From assembly GCA_030765065.1 (NCBI GenBank), contig CM060989.1, positions 42,461,501 to 42,525,500 of the forward strand: DNA of 64,000 nucleotides. The letters run 5' to 3'. The notes under the pieces were generated by a model, which saw only the letters and a program-made list of their open reading frames with translations, was not told the origin of the DNA and did no database searches. Made by a program: the position numbers and the translations under genes. Positions 33,016-44,745 of this stretch are shown here, one piece after another. Each line of letters begins with the position of its first letter. Within the stretch, counting starts at the first letter, position 1. The DNA comes from Deroplatys truncata. Its lineage: Eukaryota; Arthropoda; Insecta; Mantodea; Mantidae.

Positions 33016-33528
33016 CATAGTCTGAAGGAGAACATAGGTTATGGGTTATCATATCAGAAATTAGCCGTTGCTAAGGAACTGCGCTCAAAGCAATGTATGA
33101 ATTTGTAACCAGGAGGAAAAGAAATAAAGTTGGACAATTACTGGAATTTACGCAGACGTCGAAGGTAATAAACTACACCCATCCCTCGTACAGGCTGTTG
33201 GTGTTTGCAGACAACACCCTGCCAGACGTGTTTACCCGCGTCAGTTACTCATGGCCGCAGTTTACGTTCTTTGTATTGACTTATAGTTTGAGTGTAGATA
33301 ACTTGAGCCCAACTGCTTAAGAATTCCTATGAATTCTAAGTATAACCATATTTAAAACGCAAAAACTCACCCTGTTCGTTTTATAAAGAAATTCTGATAA
33401 ACATTTAAAAGTTGTATTTAAATAGATATTTTTAGATATTTCTAAAACTTTTGTTCTCTAGATTAGATAGTCGAGGAGATGCCCTAATATGTATATCTAT
33501 TAATCATATTTAATGCAACTGTTTTATA
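33016..33528. other. spacer, nothing recognised
   Basis: A 75-codon frame at 33093-33320 shows no family similarity. The sequence beyond it is AT-rich. Confidence 0.35.
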
Positions 33529-33530
33529 TA

Positions 33531-34033
33531 CAGGCTTATTTCAAAAAGAAGGAGCAGAATTTACATATTTATTTCTAATGAACGACAATAGATAGCGACA
33601 CACACGACCCATCATTGAATAGAGGAAGGTTCAAAGTTTTAAGCTCCCACCTATTAGTTCCATTCAGTACCTGCAGCGGCGCTGTGTTTGTTTACGAGAA
33701 AATGGCGACGTCACAGGAAAAGTCTTTTGTATGCTGCACTATGCAGGGAGTGAATCCATTGTTTCATTGTAGCGTGCATTTCGTTGTAAGTTCAGCAACG
33801 AGCCGCCTCGCCATAAACAATTTACAATTGATACAATAAATTCGTAGAAGATGGTTGCGTATGCAAACGGAAAAGCACTGGTCGTCCTCGCATAACAAAT
33901 GGTGCTCATTTTGAATACATAAAATAAAATTTTGAACTTTTCTCTATTCTGTGATTATCACATGTGTCGCCATCTATTGTCGTTCATAAGAAATAAATAT
34001 GTAAAGCCTGTTCCTTCTTTTTGAATAACCCTG
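33531..34033 (+). mobile_element. 500-bp mariner-type MITE, copy 1
   Basis: TA at 33529-33530 and 34034-34035. Inverted repeats of about 70 bp: CAGGCTTATTTCAAAAAGAA on the left and, reversed, CAGGGTTATTCAAAAAGAAG on the right, continuing GGAGCAG..TTACATATTTATTTCT and AACGACAATAGAT.GCGACACA. The centre keeps a degraded piece of transposase N-terminus (33703 onward, ATGGCGACGTCACAGGAAAA). The family recurs at 44170-44669. Confidence 0.88.
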
Positions 34034-34824
34034 TAGTTTATCATTTCTGTGCAGATATTTGCCAAGCTTTGTATGAAAGGGATAGGAAAATAACGTTTTA
34101 TATGAATCCTTTGTAGAATTATCATTGTAGTAAATGGTAATAGCTTACACAGACTTTTTACTTTCTCTACCACATACCTATTAGATAGAGAAGGTAACTG
34201 CATTCCACCAAAAATTCGATACCGAGATTTCACCGGAAATACATGTTTTGAGACCCCCTGAATAACAAATATTTAGAAAATGGTCTATGTGTGTGAGTGT
34301 GTGTGTGAACAACATATCTCAGAAACGAAAAGTCGGATATTACCAAACCTGGTATATACATTTAGCACCTTCCAAAGATGCGACACCAAGATTTTCCCTT
34401 TACATGGAACATCTTTAGCAATTCTTGATTTTCCAAAAAAATTCTAACAATTTTGATTAAAATACCATTATATCAAATATATTTACAAGACATATAAAAT
34501 GTATATATTGAATTTTCTGGGAATAGCCTGAGAAATCCTCTTCATTCGGAAGAAATTTTTTATAATCTTGTATAGCTGGTAAAGTTAAGCAGTAGACGAA
34601 TACACACTTCACAAAAAATTTAGATCTCTTTAAAACATTCAATTTATTTCAAATATATTTTTTGTGGCTACAGGAATTTCCGAGATATCCGTTATTAATG
34701 GCTCGAATTGATCAATACTTAAGCCATACTTTTAAATTTCTTTGTAATTATTCCTATGTAATTAAAAGAAATTAATTACATTCTTTAGAAACCTTAGCCT
34801 AGTCTTGGCAAGCTTTTAATGTAG

Positions 34825-34895
34825 AGTCAACTGAAAAATTCAATGCCACAGCCGGGTTTTAACAGGTACTGCCGCTGTCGTAGACCAGTTTTCAA
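34825..34895 (-). repeat. SINE-C fragment (inverse)
   Basis: On the minus strand: CGACAGCGGCAGTACCTGTT then AAAACCCGGCTGTGGCATTG, the 3' part of SINE-C including the B-box region. Confidence 0.65.
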
Positions 34896-35039
34896 TTAAT
34901 TATACACATAATAATCAAAAAGAAAACCCTTAAGAAACCCGTAAGCACCCAGTGTGAAAGTACTTGCGATAGCAGGTCGCCATTGAGTTTGTTATCTCTA
35001 GTGAGATGGCTTGGTGGTCTAGATGGACTATCTGGGAAA

Positions 35040-35170
35040 CAACTTGAGTTAATTGGCGAATTCAATGTACCACCAGCATGTTGTCACAGTAGCTTAATGG
35101 TTAAAGCAAACGTACGGACAGCGAGAAAACCTTGTTCAAATCTCGACTGTGGCATTGAATTTTTCATTTG
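35040..35170 (+). repeat. SINE-C, tRNA-derived, copy 2
   Basis: Shares with 15355-15480 the lead-in AATTGGCGAATTCAATG-like sequence, CAGCATGTTG, an A-box-like CAGTAGCTTAATGGTTAAAG, a B-box-like TTGTTCAAATCTCGAC and the tail TGTGGCATTGAATTTTTC. It lies inside an R copy and forms an inverted pair with the fragment at 34825. Confidence 0.75.
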
Positions 35171-35398
35171 ACTACATTTTAAAGTCCTGTCGATTTTCAG
35201 CTATTTTTCGCTATGTCATGGAAACAGTATGGAATTTTAAGGCCAGTTTATAGCGTCCAGTTCCAAAACATTTGACTGTTGCTATGACGTTTGTATATAA
35301 AATAAAATGTGTAATTTAGCTATTTCCTTGGAGGTTTAATCTCGATTAAAATTAACTAGATAAGAAAATAATCTTTCTTAAGAATATTTGTAAAGGGG

Positions 35399-36047
35399 CT
35401 ATGTCAGTTGCGTCCATGTAAACATGTTTACGAAAAATCAGTACGTCAGTTGCATCTGGGGTTTTTAAAATATATACGTAAGTTGCGTCCACAGCTACCT
35501 GCATAGAAAGCTTGGGTAGGTTTAGGTTCCTCGATAAGACACAGCCAAACACTAAAGAACGCGTTCTGCGACGAGACACAACAAAGCACTGTTTAGAATG
35601 CTTTCTGCTACGTCATATACAGCATAAAAGTCAAACTGGACATATGTAATAGTACTCATTCTCAGTTGTGCACGAGCCATGGAGTCGAAGACAAGTGAAA
35701 AGGGGAAGCCTTTATTTTAAACCAACATTTTTAACCTACTTACTGTTTCAGTCTTACAAATTGTTTGTTAGTTTGTTTTTTAACTCGTTCAGTTCTTAGA
35801 TTTTTATACATAACAGAATGTAATCTAACAAAACGTAACAAAATTTCATCCATTTGTGGGGTTTAAACTAAAAATGTTGCAGACAATTCTAAGTCTGTAG
35901 AATGAGAAGGGAAATATTACTTGTGCCAGGAATTGAAAATACTGGGATTAACAATTCAAATCTTTCAGAGACGCAATTGACGTGTTACAAGAAATCTAGG
36001 GACGTAACTGACGTATAAAACTGACATTTGGACGCAATCGTCGTTCA
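35399..36047. mobile_element. insertion with repeated subterminal motifs (class unknown)
   Basis: About 650 bp interrupting an R copy. Its two ends carry the same short motif in opposite orientation, three times each. On the left: TGTCAGTTGCGTCC (35405), ACGTCAGTTGCATCT (35442), ACGTAAGTTGCGTCC (35477). On the right, reversed: TGTCAGTTTTATACGTCAG, ACGTCAATTGCGTC and GATTGCGTCC. This resembles the clustered transposase-binding sites of some DNA transposons. The centre is AT-rich without coding signals. I could not define a clear TSD. Confidence 0.6.
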
Positions 36048-36100
36048 CCGCTAATAAATGATAGAGGGTAGGGAAACCTAGGCGAATGTAACGCATCAGA

Positions 36101-36780
36101 TTTGTTTAAACTGCGTGTATTATGAGCTTTCTTTTTTATCTGAATGTGTTTATTATCGCGAGACTTCTCAGAAACTAAAAGTAATAAACTCCAAAAGCCG
36201 TACTTGTATTTTCCAGGAGCGAAACTTGTGTTCCGGATGTAGGAAGCAGACACTCCGTCGCCTAAGGCATTGTGATGGATCAGCACAAACGGACAATTTA
36301 AAAGATGGCAAGGAAACCATGGAGCAACTATGTTTATTCAAGGGAATTCTTACACACGTCACGCTCTTATGCGTTTTTCCCTTGCAGCAAAGGGAGAAAA
36401 AAAGTGACACAAAAGAGAAAATCTCCTCTGGGAACTGTCCAGCGCAGCATGGGAGCGATATAAGCTGCCTTGAAATAAATCGACTTTCCCAAAGTGAGAG
36501 GGGGGACTGGACTTTGCATTTCTTTTTATGTATGTTTGCGCCATTTTTATCCATTGATCCATTCTATGTTATTCCATCTTTTTCAGCAATCCCCTTTTCC
36601 AATCACCGACATCTTCCTGAATCCGGCTTAGACAAAGCGTACAAGATCATTCATGCAATGTATTCAGTCATAATTGTAATTTGTAACAATATAATTAATT
36701 AAATGCACTCCAACAAATGTTTTTTCTCTATTTTATTTTACGTCGCTTTAACTCCTTGGTCATATCGCGACGGATCTGTT
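36101..36780. other. spacer with unrecognised open frame
   Basis: A 195-codon frame on the plus strand (36115-36702) overlaps a 128-codon frame on the minus strand. Neither resembles a known family, shows a domain, or has gene signals around it. Open frames on both strands at once point to base composition rather than coding. I do not call a gene. Confidence 0.4.
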
Positions 36781-36815
36781 GGAGGACAACTCTTAGAACG
36801 ATATGTGATGAACAA

Positions 36816-37260
36816 TTAGCCTTCTAGGTCTCATCCCTGTAACCACTCGCTCCGTCACGTGCCACAGAGACCCTAGCGCATAGCTACCGAATCTTCTGCT
36901 TTCGTGCCGTGCAGACGGCATTAGGGTGCCGTTCAGTCCAACCGCTGCCCCATATAAAAGGCAGACAGTTAGCCTTCTAGGTCTCATCCCTGTAACCACC
37001 TGCTTCATGCTGTGCAGATGGCATTAGGGTGCCGTCCAGTCCAACCGCCGTTCCCACACAGAAAGGCGGACAGTTAGTCTTCTAGGTCTCATCCCTGTAA
37101 CCACGTGCTTCATGCCGTGCAGATGGCATTAGGGTGCCGTCCAGTCTAACCGCCGCCCTCACACAGAAAGGCGGACAGTTAGCCTTCTAGGTCTTATCCC
37201 TGGAAATGCCATCCTGCTTTGTCACGTGCCCACAGAGACCCCCAGCGCATGGCAGCCGGA
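36816..37260. repeat. minisatellite, 105-bp unit, four copies
   Basis: Tandem units begin TTAGCCTTCTAGGTCTCATC at 36816, 36969, 37074 and 37179, spacing 153, 105 and 105 bp. Each unit continues CCTGTAACCAC, GTGCAGATGGCATTAGGGTG, CCGTCCAGTCCAACCGC and AAAGGCGGACAG. The first unit and the partial last one contain an extra block, GTCACGTGCCACAGAGACCC..AGCGCAT, that the two middle units lack. Confidence 0.95.
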
Positions 37261-40200
37261 CAGGGCTGTACAAAATAACAGTTATAAGGTGTAAAAGGAA
37301 GACTTTAAACATAAAATCCCGTAGATGACTATACAATGATTTCATAAAGAACGGCTGCAGGTATACGAAATTCATTAAAATGCCATTCGAGCTTAAAAAG
37401 CTACCCGTGAAGTTTTGTTTTAGTAACATCTCAAACTAAAATTAGTTTAAAAGCTTGAACATTATTAAGTAGACTAGTACTTCAGTGTTTGTGTAAATAA
37501 AACTTTAAGTTTGATTATAAAAAATATGTTATAATTAAAATCCACTATTTCATTAAAAATATGTGAAATTGTTGCACCTGTATAATAATAGTCGTCTATT
37601 TTTTAAATATAAGTGTGTGTTTCAACCTTCTAACACAAATAATATTTGAGTAATGGGTACAAAAGTCATGCATTAGACTTTTTTCTTATTTTTTTCTTCG
37701 TGACATACAACAGTGTCTATACAAGTGACTATGGGATTGCTGAATATCCAGTAAGAGACTATATAAATCATATTAAACTCTAACAGCAAGTTTTAGAGAC
37801 AGAACAGTTCAAATATTGGCAATTTTTTCTGTTTTTCCTATTCGTTCACGTACTAGACCCCTTAAGTTGATAAAAGAGAGTGTATTTCTAAAATCGTGGT
37901 TTGAGTCTTTTACATTTTACAGAAGTGTTTTACTGTAATCTCGTATAATTGGCAGTCCGTAGCGCCTAAAGACCGCGCTCGTGTTCTCGCATACTTGGTG
38001 GTAGCCGCAAGTGGATTCGCCGTTTATCATTTCAGCAACTTTCGCTACTCGTTATTTTAAATCGTAAATTTCTTGATACTTCAGAAGTTAGCATGTACTA
38101 TAATACCTGAGTGGTTATAGTTTCTCGTGCTAAGATTCAAAAGCAATTTAATTCTTCTTCTTTAAACTGTCGGCAACTCGCTTCAAATAGTTCATGTATT
38201 AGTGTCGATTAAATTTATCGGTCAACTTAACTGCTGTTGCTTATTCTCACCCACGCATGCCCTCAGAAAAGATCCCGAAGCTCACCACTGTAGCAGCTGG
38301 CAGCAGATTCATTAACGACAGAGATATTGGAGAAGGCATCAAAAGTGGCTCACATGTATGGATTACGTCATCAAAACGCTTTGTTCTGTAGCAGCATAAA
38401 ACGGCTGACTTCATTGTTAATGAATGGAATAGGCGAGAAGATAACAATACATTCATTGTAAAAATGCCTATTGAATATGATAGCTAATACTTTACATTAC
38501 GCTCGCTGTTGAGTTCTTATCCTTGTTAATATCAGTATTTAAATTGTTACTTCCTTGCAGAGAATTAATAAGTGTTCCTCATGCTGTGCATTGTTAAAGT
38601 CAACAAGACAGTAATGTCAGTTTTAGAGCCCGCATGTGTTTGACAGTGTCTGGCATGCTGGTACTGGGGATGCGAGGGTTACAGATAGGAAAATGACCCA
38701 TAAGAAGATGAGACGAGGGCGATGGAAGTCGATAACTTGCGAGGGGTGAAACAACAACGGAGGGTGAAGGACGCCTAATGCAAAGAGGCAATCCGGAAAG
38801 AACGTACCTTCCTCTTTCGCATCACTTTTGGAGCTTTTCTCATGCCATACACTGTTTAACCTTGTCTTTGATAAACGGATGAGTATGTTTAAGTTTTTCT
38901 GTATCCTACGTCCTGCAAGAAGTACGCCTGTTCAAACAAGGTACGGGAAAAACAGAAAAAGAACGCTATGCTGTATTGTCTCTCTTCTTCTGGAAGAAAA
39001 ACGACGCGGGAAGAAATCACGATTGCCGGATTTGCCCTAATCTCTGTATATCCATCGTTCTCGATTATGAAAGGTAAATAACATAGAAAAGCAAATACGC
39101 ACGTACACGTACACGTACACACATACACATTTAGTTTGTCGAATGAAATTTAATAGTGGTTTGGTCCACAGATGCATCCTCGGTTACATTTATATCATTA
39201 CGCAAACACTGTTGAAGGCATAAGGTACAAATAATGGTTTACTTAATCACTAATTCCGATTGATTTAATACATTTATCATATTATATCACCAGTAACGAT
39301 AGGTAATTCAAACCATGAGATTATTTATTTAGTTGATGAATACTTAACCTAAACACTTATGCATTTATAACTACATTTGGCATTTTTTCATTAAGATTAT
39401 GAGTTCATAATGTTAACACTAGAAGGACTGGGAGTTATGCTCTGGCTGGAAGGAAAAATCATCATTTTGATTGTCCCCATTTTATTTACTTTCAAATATT
39501 AAAAAAATACGGATATATAAATCGAATTTTTACTATTTCCATGCAATTTATGCAAACGTGTACACTTTTACTATGAAGTAAGTTATATTCTGAAATTAGT
39601 TACAACTTACTGTCATCTCAAATTGATATAAAGGGAACTAATAACATTAATCATCTCATCAGTATGATTTACACACTTAGGTCGTTCTATAAATGTCGCC
39701 CAACTATCACGACGGCACGCTTACTAATACTACTAACGGGGGTGCTCAAGCGGAACCAGATCCATCTAATTTGCATGTATCCCTACTAATACTGAACACC
39801 CCCAACGCATGCTCTTAGTCATTAACAGCACGTGCATGGGGAGACGTGTAGCCTCCGAGGATGATCGTCACCGGCGGCGGCGTGAGGGGCGTCCCCTTAA
39901 AAAAAATCTGAAAGAAACCGAAATAGTTTGGACAAGTTACGAAATAAAGAATAATATAACAAAAACATTTGTGAATAGATTGATTTATGCAGAAACTTAT
40001 ACAGTTTACGCATATTGTATTCACTGTTGCCTGAAATACATTGAATGGCAAATCCTCAAATTCTATGGTTGGTACTCTGCTAAGAAGCGCAGTATGTTGC
40101 AGCTAATTTTACTCTATTGTTTTATTATATGGTACATAATGATATGCTGTGGTCTTATTTTATTCAGCACAGAAAAGGCATTAACAAATTTTATTCACAA

Positions 40201-41802
40201 CTTATATTGCAGAGAAATGGTCTAACAAAACAACGTAAACAATCAACAAACAGACACAACAATAACTTCATAAAGGTTCACGTGAACTAGCTTTAATATA
40301 TGCACCACATATTAAGGTAGATACTGTTGCTGCTATAGGATAGATATACCAAGCAGAAACTTCATAAGCTACATATACTCGTATATATAAAGTCTTAGTA
40401 TTCTACAACCGACAATGATAGATGGGTACCTTACATTATTGACGATGTGGTCTAGTTTTAAATATCACGCTATACTTATTTTGCAACTTGAAAAGCTTTT
40501 ACGGTTATAAACTTTTATTGTAATGTTTTGTATTCGCACGAAAGCTAGACCATAACATATTGTTTATTTATAATAAAACTGAAAAAATGTAATATGCCAG
40601 TAAGCTAAAGATTAGTGTGTTCTTTCAGCTTAAAAAATAAGGGAAAAACACCTGAATTATTGATCCAAAATAATGTGTTGTTGCAAGGAACTTTCAAAAA
40701 TTATCTATACTTTTACTTACATTTTCATATAATGTTAAATTTGTTAGAAAATAATTACAATAATTCATTGAAAATATGCATGTACATTAATTATCGTCTT
40801 CATAAGAAACTTGTATATACATTTTGTTCCAAATAACTTCAAAACTCGGAGATTAGCAAAATCAATCCCAGGGTCGCTTAACGTGACAATTTAGTTATGT
40901 CTCTTGCTGTAATATGGTTTGTATAAATAGACGAAAAACGACTGAAAATGTTCGCTTCCTAAGCATACAAAATATTACTTCTCGATTCTGAAGTGATTGA
41001 ATACAGAATTTCAGGGCAGTTACCATAACAACCATCTTTTATTTTCAAAGTTTACGCGTAATGATATAATAAAGATTATTATCCTTAAGTTTTCACACGA
41101 TTAGGAATTATGAAAGGAAAAACTTTCCACATGAATTAATTAGTTATCACAAAAATAAACCACGAATGGTATTTTCTAAGACTATTTTAATTTCATGTAT
41201 ATTAACTTCTGCACAATCGTTTGTTTTGTGCGTCTTCTCGATGGCATTTACAGAGAAGGAAATTTAGAATTCTAACACATGAATACGTTACCAAGGAAAC
41301 CAATATCTACCAACATAATTTTGATGGCTGTAATAACATACAAGTAAAACACCTTGAAACCTTAATTTATATGACATCAGTAATAAAAAAATTAAAGTGA
41401 CTGCCACAATTCGAGCAGAATAACTTACTTATTTCAAACATCATTGAACATTAATTAACTGCAATTAAAGGTAAATGAATATTTCATACTCATTCTAGAT
41501 TTGTGAGGAATCAATGACGTGCAATCAATTTTCCACGCCTCTTCAATATCTTGAAATACTGAATCTCTATGATCGTCCGTATTATTGTTTTCAAACAATT
41601 CGCATTGACTCCGACATCAACCATCAAGCAATTGACTCAAAGCCTCCTCTCTTACAATGTATCGTATTACTTATAGCTGTAGATTTGGTAGCATTGCGTT
41701 ATCGGAAATCCGAGGAGACTGTAGGTGGGTTCATTAGAATTTTGTTTTATCAATAATTCATTCTAAGCAATGAAACAAACACGGTGGTAAAAAAAAATAG
41801 TG
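37261..41802. other. 4.5-kb stretch with no recognisable gene
   Basis: AT-rich, with scattered short frames. The longest, 138 codons at 39809-40225, has no family similarity and overlaps a 78-codon frame on the other strand. A short CACGTA/CACA run lies at 39105-39127. No terminal repeats or retroelement motifs found. Confidence 0.45.
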
Positions 41803-42245
41803 TGCAATGAGTGTGTGTGAAATACGCAACAGAATCTCGCCAATTTTTTCGAGTCAACAGTTGAAGCCCGTAAATATGTGAATACAATTTTGCCCCACCC
41901 TTTTTTTTTAGAGAATTAATAGTCAGGGCGCGTGATTTTGCCTTTTTTCAACAAGACTCTGCAACAGCTTATACGACCAATATTTCGATGAGAAAAATTG
42001 AAAGTGTATTTGAGGACAGAATTATTAGTACAGATTTGTGGCCCCCTCGGTCCTCCGACCTAACACCCTGCGATATCTATCTCTGGGGTAACTTAAAACA
42101 AGGTATACAAAACAAACCCACACACCGTGAAAGAATTGAAACAAAATATCCACCAGCAAATTGTCAGCATTTCCCAACGTGAACTACGGCGAGTGATGGA
42201 TAGTTTCCTAAAGAGGCGCCAAAAATGTATGGACAACGATGGTGG
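41803..42245 (+). pseudogene. mariner-type transposase, catalytic C-terminal part
   Basis: Reading through frame changes: SPIFF, STVEARKYVNTILP, then FFQQDSATAYTTNISMRKIE (second catalytic D region), SVFEDRIISTDLWPPRSSDL then TPCDIYLWGNLKQ (third D region), then ISQRELRRVMDSFLKR and a tail before the terminal repeat. This is the same transposase as the fragments at 8059 and 28080. Stops and frameshifts occur before FFQQD. The first catalytic residue and the HTH are missing. Confidence 0.85.
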
Positions 42246-42420
42246 CTAGTTTCAGCATCTCCTTTCATAAAGTTGGTAAGTAAAGCCTTTAAAAGTAGTT
42301 TTAAAAATGCTGTATGGTTTCATTCGCGCCTTTCTATGATAGCGGCAGACGGCAGCGAGCGCCGAGAACACGGACAGGAAAAGCACCGCGCAGCCGGTTC
42401 GTAGTTTTTTGGCTCGCTCT
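41803..42420 (+). mobile_element. long-TIR mariner family, right half
   Basis: Carries the right terminal repeat of the family at 7923 and 11108 (TAAAGCCTTTAAAAGTAG, GGTTTCATTCGCGCC, CGCAGCCGGTTCGTAG) ending before TA at 42421-42422. It is preceded by plus-strand transposase sequence. The left repeat and N-terminus are lost. It keeps more of the transposase than the short derivatives do. Confidence 0.8.
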
Positions 42421-42424
42421 GTAG

Positions 42425-43132
42425 AACAATATGTCTGGTAATGACAACGAAGTTATTAATAATCCACAACTTATATATACCTTTTTAATTTATCAAAGCC
42501 TTCTGTAATTGGTGTCAATGCCCTGTTGAAGAAGCAAATAAATAAATTAGGTGAAATTTAAAATACGTTCAGCTTCAATTTCCTTATCTTAAGCCCTCCG
42601 CGTTCTTTAAAATAGATACCCGTTATGTGCAATGCCTCGCGAATCCGACTCAAGAAGACTTGCTGTACTTGCATCACGTCTAGAAGGATGTGTGTATGTG
42701 CTATAGCCAATTCCTCCAGAGCTCTAACGCTTTAACATGTCCAACTGCTGCAGGCTGCAGAAGCCGTTGGTGTTGCAGACTAAAGAAGAGGACGACAGCG
42801 ACATTGCATAGGGAAGTGGGGGACCTTCGTGACAGATAAGATGAAAAAGTTTGCAATAGATAATTCTGTCGGAGATTTATGGCAAGACGAGCGCTGTAAG
42901 GACTTGCTTAACCTTCCTGACCCGACTCATCATGCTCGAATACGCGATAAGGGTGGACAAAAAAAAGAGGGGACGTATACTAATAAAAAACTGAGGGGTA
43001 GGACAACCAAGAAAACATCGTCAGTTTGAAGTGTTCTACAGAAGTTGGAGACAGCGTTCTGCAAAATGGAAAACTCTTTGCTTAGAGCGCACATAAATAC
43101 AAGTGCTCCCTTTAAACAATTAAAAAATTATG
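42425..43132. other. spacer, nothing recognised
   Basis: A 66-codon frame at 42829-43029 is lysine-rich without family similarity. The sequence near 42525-42548 looks like a retroelement tail (GAAGAAGCAAATAAATAAAT), but no body could be assigned. Confidence 0.35.
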
Positions 43133-43290
43133 AGCTACATTCATATGACTTTCTCTACCTAATATTGTTTATTTTATACAGCTCTACAAACTAGCCTTAC
43201 GAAAGCTTATTTCTCTAAAAACTATATGCTGGCATAGAAATTCCATACTCTTTCCAGAACATTACGAAAAATAATTGAACAATGACAACA
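43133..43290 (+). repeat. R family, first part of an interrupted copy
   Basis: TGAGCTACATTCATATGACT to AATAATTGAACAATGACAAC is the start of a diverged R copy. Its continuation appears at 44672-44745, after an inserted R copy and a MITE. Confidence 0.65.
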
Positions 43291-43305
43291 CTCTGAGAAA
43301 AAAAA

Positions 43306-44159
43306 TCTGATGTGTTACACTCACATGACTTTCTCTACTCTTGTACACACTATTTTTACAAACGCCTATTCTCCATATGCTTCATGTTAATCGAGATATC
43401 GAGATGTCAATCTTATTGATAATTTTCTTGTAGATGCAAGGGGAATATGGTAGCTTTTAAGCGATAGTCAAATATTTTAAGCGCTGGTTGCTATGTGGCG
43501 CATTCCATTCTCTTTGCATGTCCAGGACAAAAAAAAATGAATAACGAATTTGAGAAAAAGTATAAGTATTGGAAAATTTAAGGAAATAACAAGCAATATC
43601 TCGAAAACGGTTCACTCAACAAAAGAAATGTATATGACATAAGTTGTGTATTTTAACGCGATCTACATTTTTTGTGTAGTAAAATTTTGTCTATCTCTTA
43701 TGGTTTACCAGTTATGCAAAAGTCGTTCACAATGAAGAATACGTTTGGAGACATTCCCAGAAAATTCGAGATATACATTTCATTTCTCATGACATTATCT
43801 TAAACATATGATATTTTCATCAAAATCGTTAGAGCCATTTTTGAGAAAATTAAAATTTTCGAAAAATCTTCCATGTAAAGGGTAGTCTGGAGTGGGGGGA
43901 TTTTCTTGAAAACCTTCGTGTCGCATCTCTGGAAGATACTGAACCTAAATGCCAAGTTTGATGCTTATCCGACTGTTCGTTTTTGAGTTATGCTGTTCAC
44001 AGACACACAGACAGACACACACGGACATGTTTCCAAAAATGCTTTTTTTGTATTCAGGAGGTCTCAAAACATGTATTTCCGGTGAAATCTCGGTATCGAA
44101 TTTTTGGGTGGAATGCAATACTTCCCCTACTTACTATACGTAGTAGAGAAAGTAAAAAA
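43306..44159 (+). repeat. R family copy 14 (full length)
   Basis: Complete plus-strand R copy, TCTGATGTGTTACACTCACA to GTAGAGAAAGTAAAAAA, nested inside another R copy. It closely matches copy 2 (2954-3824) in reverse orientation, including the short segment ATTGATAATTTTCTTG. Confidence 0.9.
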
Positions 44160-44169
44160 GGATTAAGTA

Positions 44170-44669
44170 CAGGATTATTCAAGGAGAAGGAGCAGACTTA
44201 GTATTTATTTCTAATAAACGAAAATAGATGGCGACACTGCGATACATCACTGAATAGGGAAAAGTTCAAAATTTTATTTTATGTGTTCAAAATGAGCACC
44301 ATCTGTTATGCGAGGACGACCAGTGCTTCTTCGTTTGCATACGCAACCATCTTCTACGAGTTTATTGTATCAATTGTAATTTTTTTACGATGAGGTGTCT
44401 CTTTGTTGAACTTACAACGAAATGTACGCTGCAATGAAACAATAGATTCACTCCCTGCATAATGCAGTACACAAAACGACTTTTCCTGTGGCGTTGCAAT
44501 TTCTTTGTAAACAAACCCAGCGCCGCTGTACGCACTGAATGGAACTAAAAGGTGGGGACTTAAAACTTTGAACTTTCCTCTATTCAATGATGTGTCTATG
44601 TGTCGCTATCTATCGTCGTTCATTAAAAGTAAACATTTAAAATCTGTTCCTTCTTTTTGAATAACCTTG
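44170..44669 (-). mobile_element. 500-bp mariner-type MITE, copy 2
   Basis: TA at 44168-44169 and 44670-44671. Ends CAGGATTATTCAAGGAGAAG and, reversed, CAAGGTTATTCAAAAAGAAG; inverted repeats of about 70 bp. Same family as 33531-34033 in the opposite orientation. The centre encodes a recognisable transposase N-terminus. Confidence 0.9.
44280..44535 (-). pseudogene. DUF4817-type transposase N-terminus inside a MITE
   Basis: On the minus strand: TPQEKSFCVLHYAGSESIVS, LQRTFRCKFNKETPHRKKIT, and after a frame change EDGCVCKRRSTGRPRITDGA. This is the DNA-binding helix-turn-helix region of insect mariner-type transposases (family form: FCV.., S.VSVQR.FR..F.K.PP, G.V...KS.GRPR). The catalytic domain is absent, so the MITE is an internal-deletion derivative of an autonomous element. 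Confidence 0.8.
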
Positions 44670-44671
44670 TA

Positions 44672-44745
44672 TTGAAAAATTCAAACCAATAACAACGTAG
44701 GCTATCTTGGAAGTAACCAATGCCATAACAAGTTGGCTATATGTA
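44672..44745 (+). repeat. R family, continuation after nested insertions
   Basis: TTGAAAAATTCAAACCAATA then ATCTTGGAAGTAACCAATGC continues the R copy begun at 43133. Confidence 0.55.

Larger units (their letters stand above)
34154..36100 (-). repeat. R family copy 13, with several insertions
   Basis: Minus-strand R copy from TTTTTACTTTCTCTACC to GTAACGCATCAGA. R sequence is visible at 34154-34730, again at 35175-35398 (GTCATGGAAACAGTATGG, GTTTAATCTCGATTAAAA) and at 36048-36100 (TAATAAATGATAGAGGGTAG). Between these lie two SINE-C copies and the element at 35399-36047. Confidence 0.75.

Noticed and set aside
36115-36702. 195-codon open frame, the longest one not explained by a transposon
   Set aside because: No recognisable domain, a long frame also open on the opposite strand, no splice or promoter context I can support.
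36816-37260. CRISPR-like array
   Set aside because: Units are contiguous 105-bp tandem repeats without variable spacers, in an insect-type genome.
39809-40225. 138-codon open frame
   Set aside because: AT-rich composition, overlapping frame on the other strand, no family similarity.
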